From Terriglobia bacterium (GTDB taxonomy: Bacteria > Acidobacteriota > Terriglobia > JAIQFV01): a stretch of 35,628 nt of DNA. A program made the position numbers and the translations under genes. Position 1 is the first letter of the stretch. Every line of letters begins with the position of its first letter. Shown one piece after another: positions 34,956 through 35,628 of the stretch. A model generated the notes under the pieces. It was not told where the DNA came from, ran no database searches, and saw only the letters and a list, made by a program, of their open reading frames with translations. Location of the stretch: the NCBI GenBank assembly GCA_028716525.1, contig JAQUPQ010000041.1, positions 1 to 35,628 on the forward strand. Reading direction: 5' to 3'.

Positions 34956-35628
34956 GGTTGCGTGACCCTGATGCCATGATTTCAGAAGAAAAGGGAATAT
35001 AGGCGAGCTCGATGGTAACGTCATCTTTCCCGATAACGACCTTTTCCGTAATGTTTTCAATGACTTTCCGCTTCTCTTCCTGTTGAAGCTCCGGCCAGCG
35101 GGAATAAAGGTCTTTTGCCTCGGCGAGATTCTGGTCGCTTGAAAGATGGCGGATCTTCAGGAAGTCGATTTCTCCCTGCAGGCGGGGAATTTCATCTTCC
35201 AATTGCTTCAGGCGGGCCTCCATGGGCTTGTGTTGCTTCCCGAAGCCTTCCATGGAGAGTTGGTCGTTCATGTATAGGTGGAAGACCCTGTCCATATCGG
35301 CGGTAAGGTGCTGCTGCTCCTTTTCGAGCGTGTCGAGGAGCTCCTGCTTTTCCTTGATGGTCTTGTCTGCCTGTTCGAGGTACTTCAGAATCTCGGTGGG
35401 CGAAAAGAAGAAGCTTTTCAGTTGCTCATGAAAGATGCCTTCGAGATCAGCCACCGGAATCTTATTGCGGCAGCGATCACAAACGTACTTGGGATTGTTT
35501 GAGGGCACACGCATTTTCGCTCCGCATACGCAAAACGCCAGGCCCGCAAAAAGGCGCACCCCTTTTCTCATGGGTTTCTTGCCGTTTTTGGTCTCCATCA
35601 ATATCCGATTGCACTCGGCCCACACTTC
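34927..35628 (-). CDS. Large serine recombinase, C-terminal part (5' end outside window)
   Basis: Site-specific integrase or recombinase of the large serine type. The frame is open to the right edge (35625 is a GTG read as Val), so the catalytic N-terminal resolvase domain lies outside. Visible are the zinc ribbon [25 protein letters not shown] and a long coiled coil (about nt 35130-35420, rich in Glu, Lys, Gln and Leu), then a C-terminal strand segment ([16 protein letters not shown]). Its stop (34927-34929) lies inside DNA that codes for ComM on the other strand, so about its last seven codons come from host sequence. It is probably the integrase of the element inserted in comM. Confidence 0.88.
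   Translation of the reverse strand, partial: EVWAECNRILMETKNGKKPMRKGVRLFAGLAFCVCGAKMRVPSNNPKYVCDRCRNKIPVADLEGIFHEQLKSFFFSPTEILKYLEQADKTIKEKQELLDTLEKEQQHLTADMDRVFHLYMNDQLSMEGFGKQHKPMEARLKQLEDEIPRLQGEIDFLKIRHLSSDQNLAEAKDLYSRWPELQQEEKRKVIENITEKVVIGKDDVTIELAYIPFSSEIMASGSRNLRDSWRRPT
34940..34965. mobile_element. Element-host junction (att-like site) in comM
   Basis: comM homology is intact through ATGAATCCCTG (34944-34954) and ends there. The recombinase gene begins to diverge from the comM complement at the same point. The crossover must lie at or just before 34954. The other end of the element and the comM 3' half should lie to the right of the window. The exact core dinucleotide cannot be fixed from one junction. 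Confidence 0.7.

Overview
The window is 35.6 kb of a bacterial chromosome with moderate-to-high GC. It is dominated by housekeeping and envelope genes and carries no rRNA or tRNA. Gene content suggests a Gram-negative, menaquinone-using bacterium: menG, an MltD-type lipoprotein transglycosylase, and secreted proteins with signal peptides. The mix of LutABC, DUF4440/SnoaL-like secreted proteins, bicupins, peroxidase-related CMD proteins and a large repeat-rich exported protein resembles Acidobacteriota. That assignment is an inference from style, not proof.

Layout. At 1-1400 is the 3' part of uvrA (+). From 1409 to 5290 the minus strand carries a TPR protein, a Phd/RelE-type and a MazE/MazF-type toxin-antitoxin module (each antitoxin promoter has a visible palindrome), a membrane-anchored SnoaL-like protein, a DUF218 protein and tsaC. 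From 5527 to 20764 the plus strand carries a large exported repeat protein, then nnrDE-tsaE-DUF2848-M16-like protein (tightly packed), rhomboid, bicupin, a CMD/AhpD-like protein with a DUF4440 protein, lutABC and cysK. Next come bcp (-) and eno (+), then an operon aroB-menG-uvrB (-) that diverges from nadB-CaCA antiporter (+). A glycine-zipper exported protein (-), with a clear intrinsic terminator, diverges from an mltD-like lipoprotein (+). At the right edge comM/yifB (+) stops abruptly at the conserved Met-Asn-Pro-(Cys) motif. There it collides with the 3' end of a large serine recombinase gene (-) that runs off the window.

Functional links: tsaC and tsaE both serve tRNA t6A synthesis; nnrDE repairs hydrated NAD(P)H; nadB starts NAD synthesis; lutABC oxidises lactate; aroB feeds chorismate and menG finishes menaquinone; uvrA and uvrB belong to nucleotide excision repair.

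Most notable signals: (1) comM appears to be split by an integrated element whose serine recombinase reads its last codons and its stop from host comM DNA; (2) a REPIN-like inverted pair of GTAG-footed hairpins sits just after eno, and its two stems differ at four positions that are all compensated; (3) related TAG-CC-footed palindromes occur elsewhere in the window; (4) an M16-fold exported protein has lost the zinc motif in both halves.
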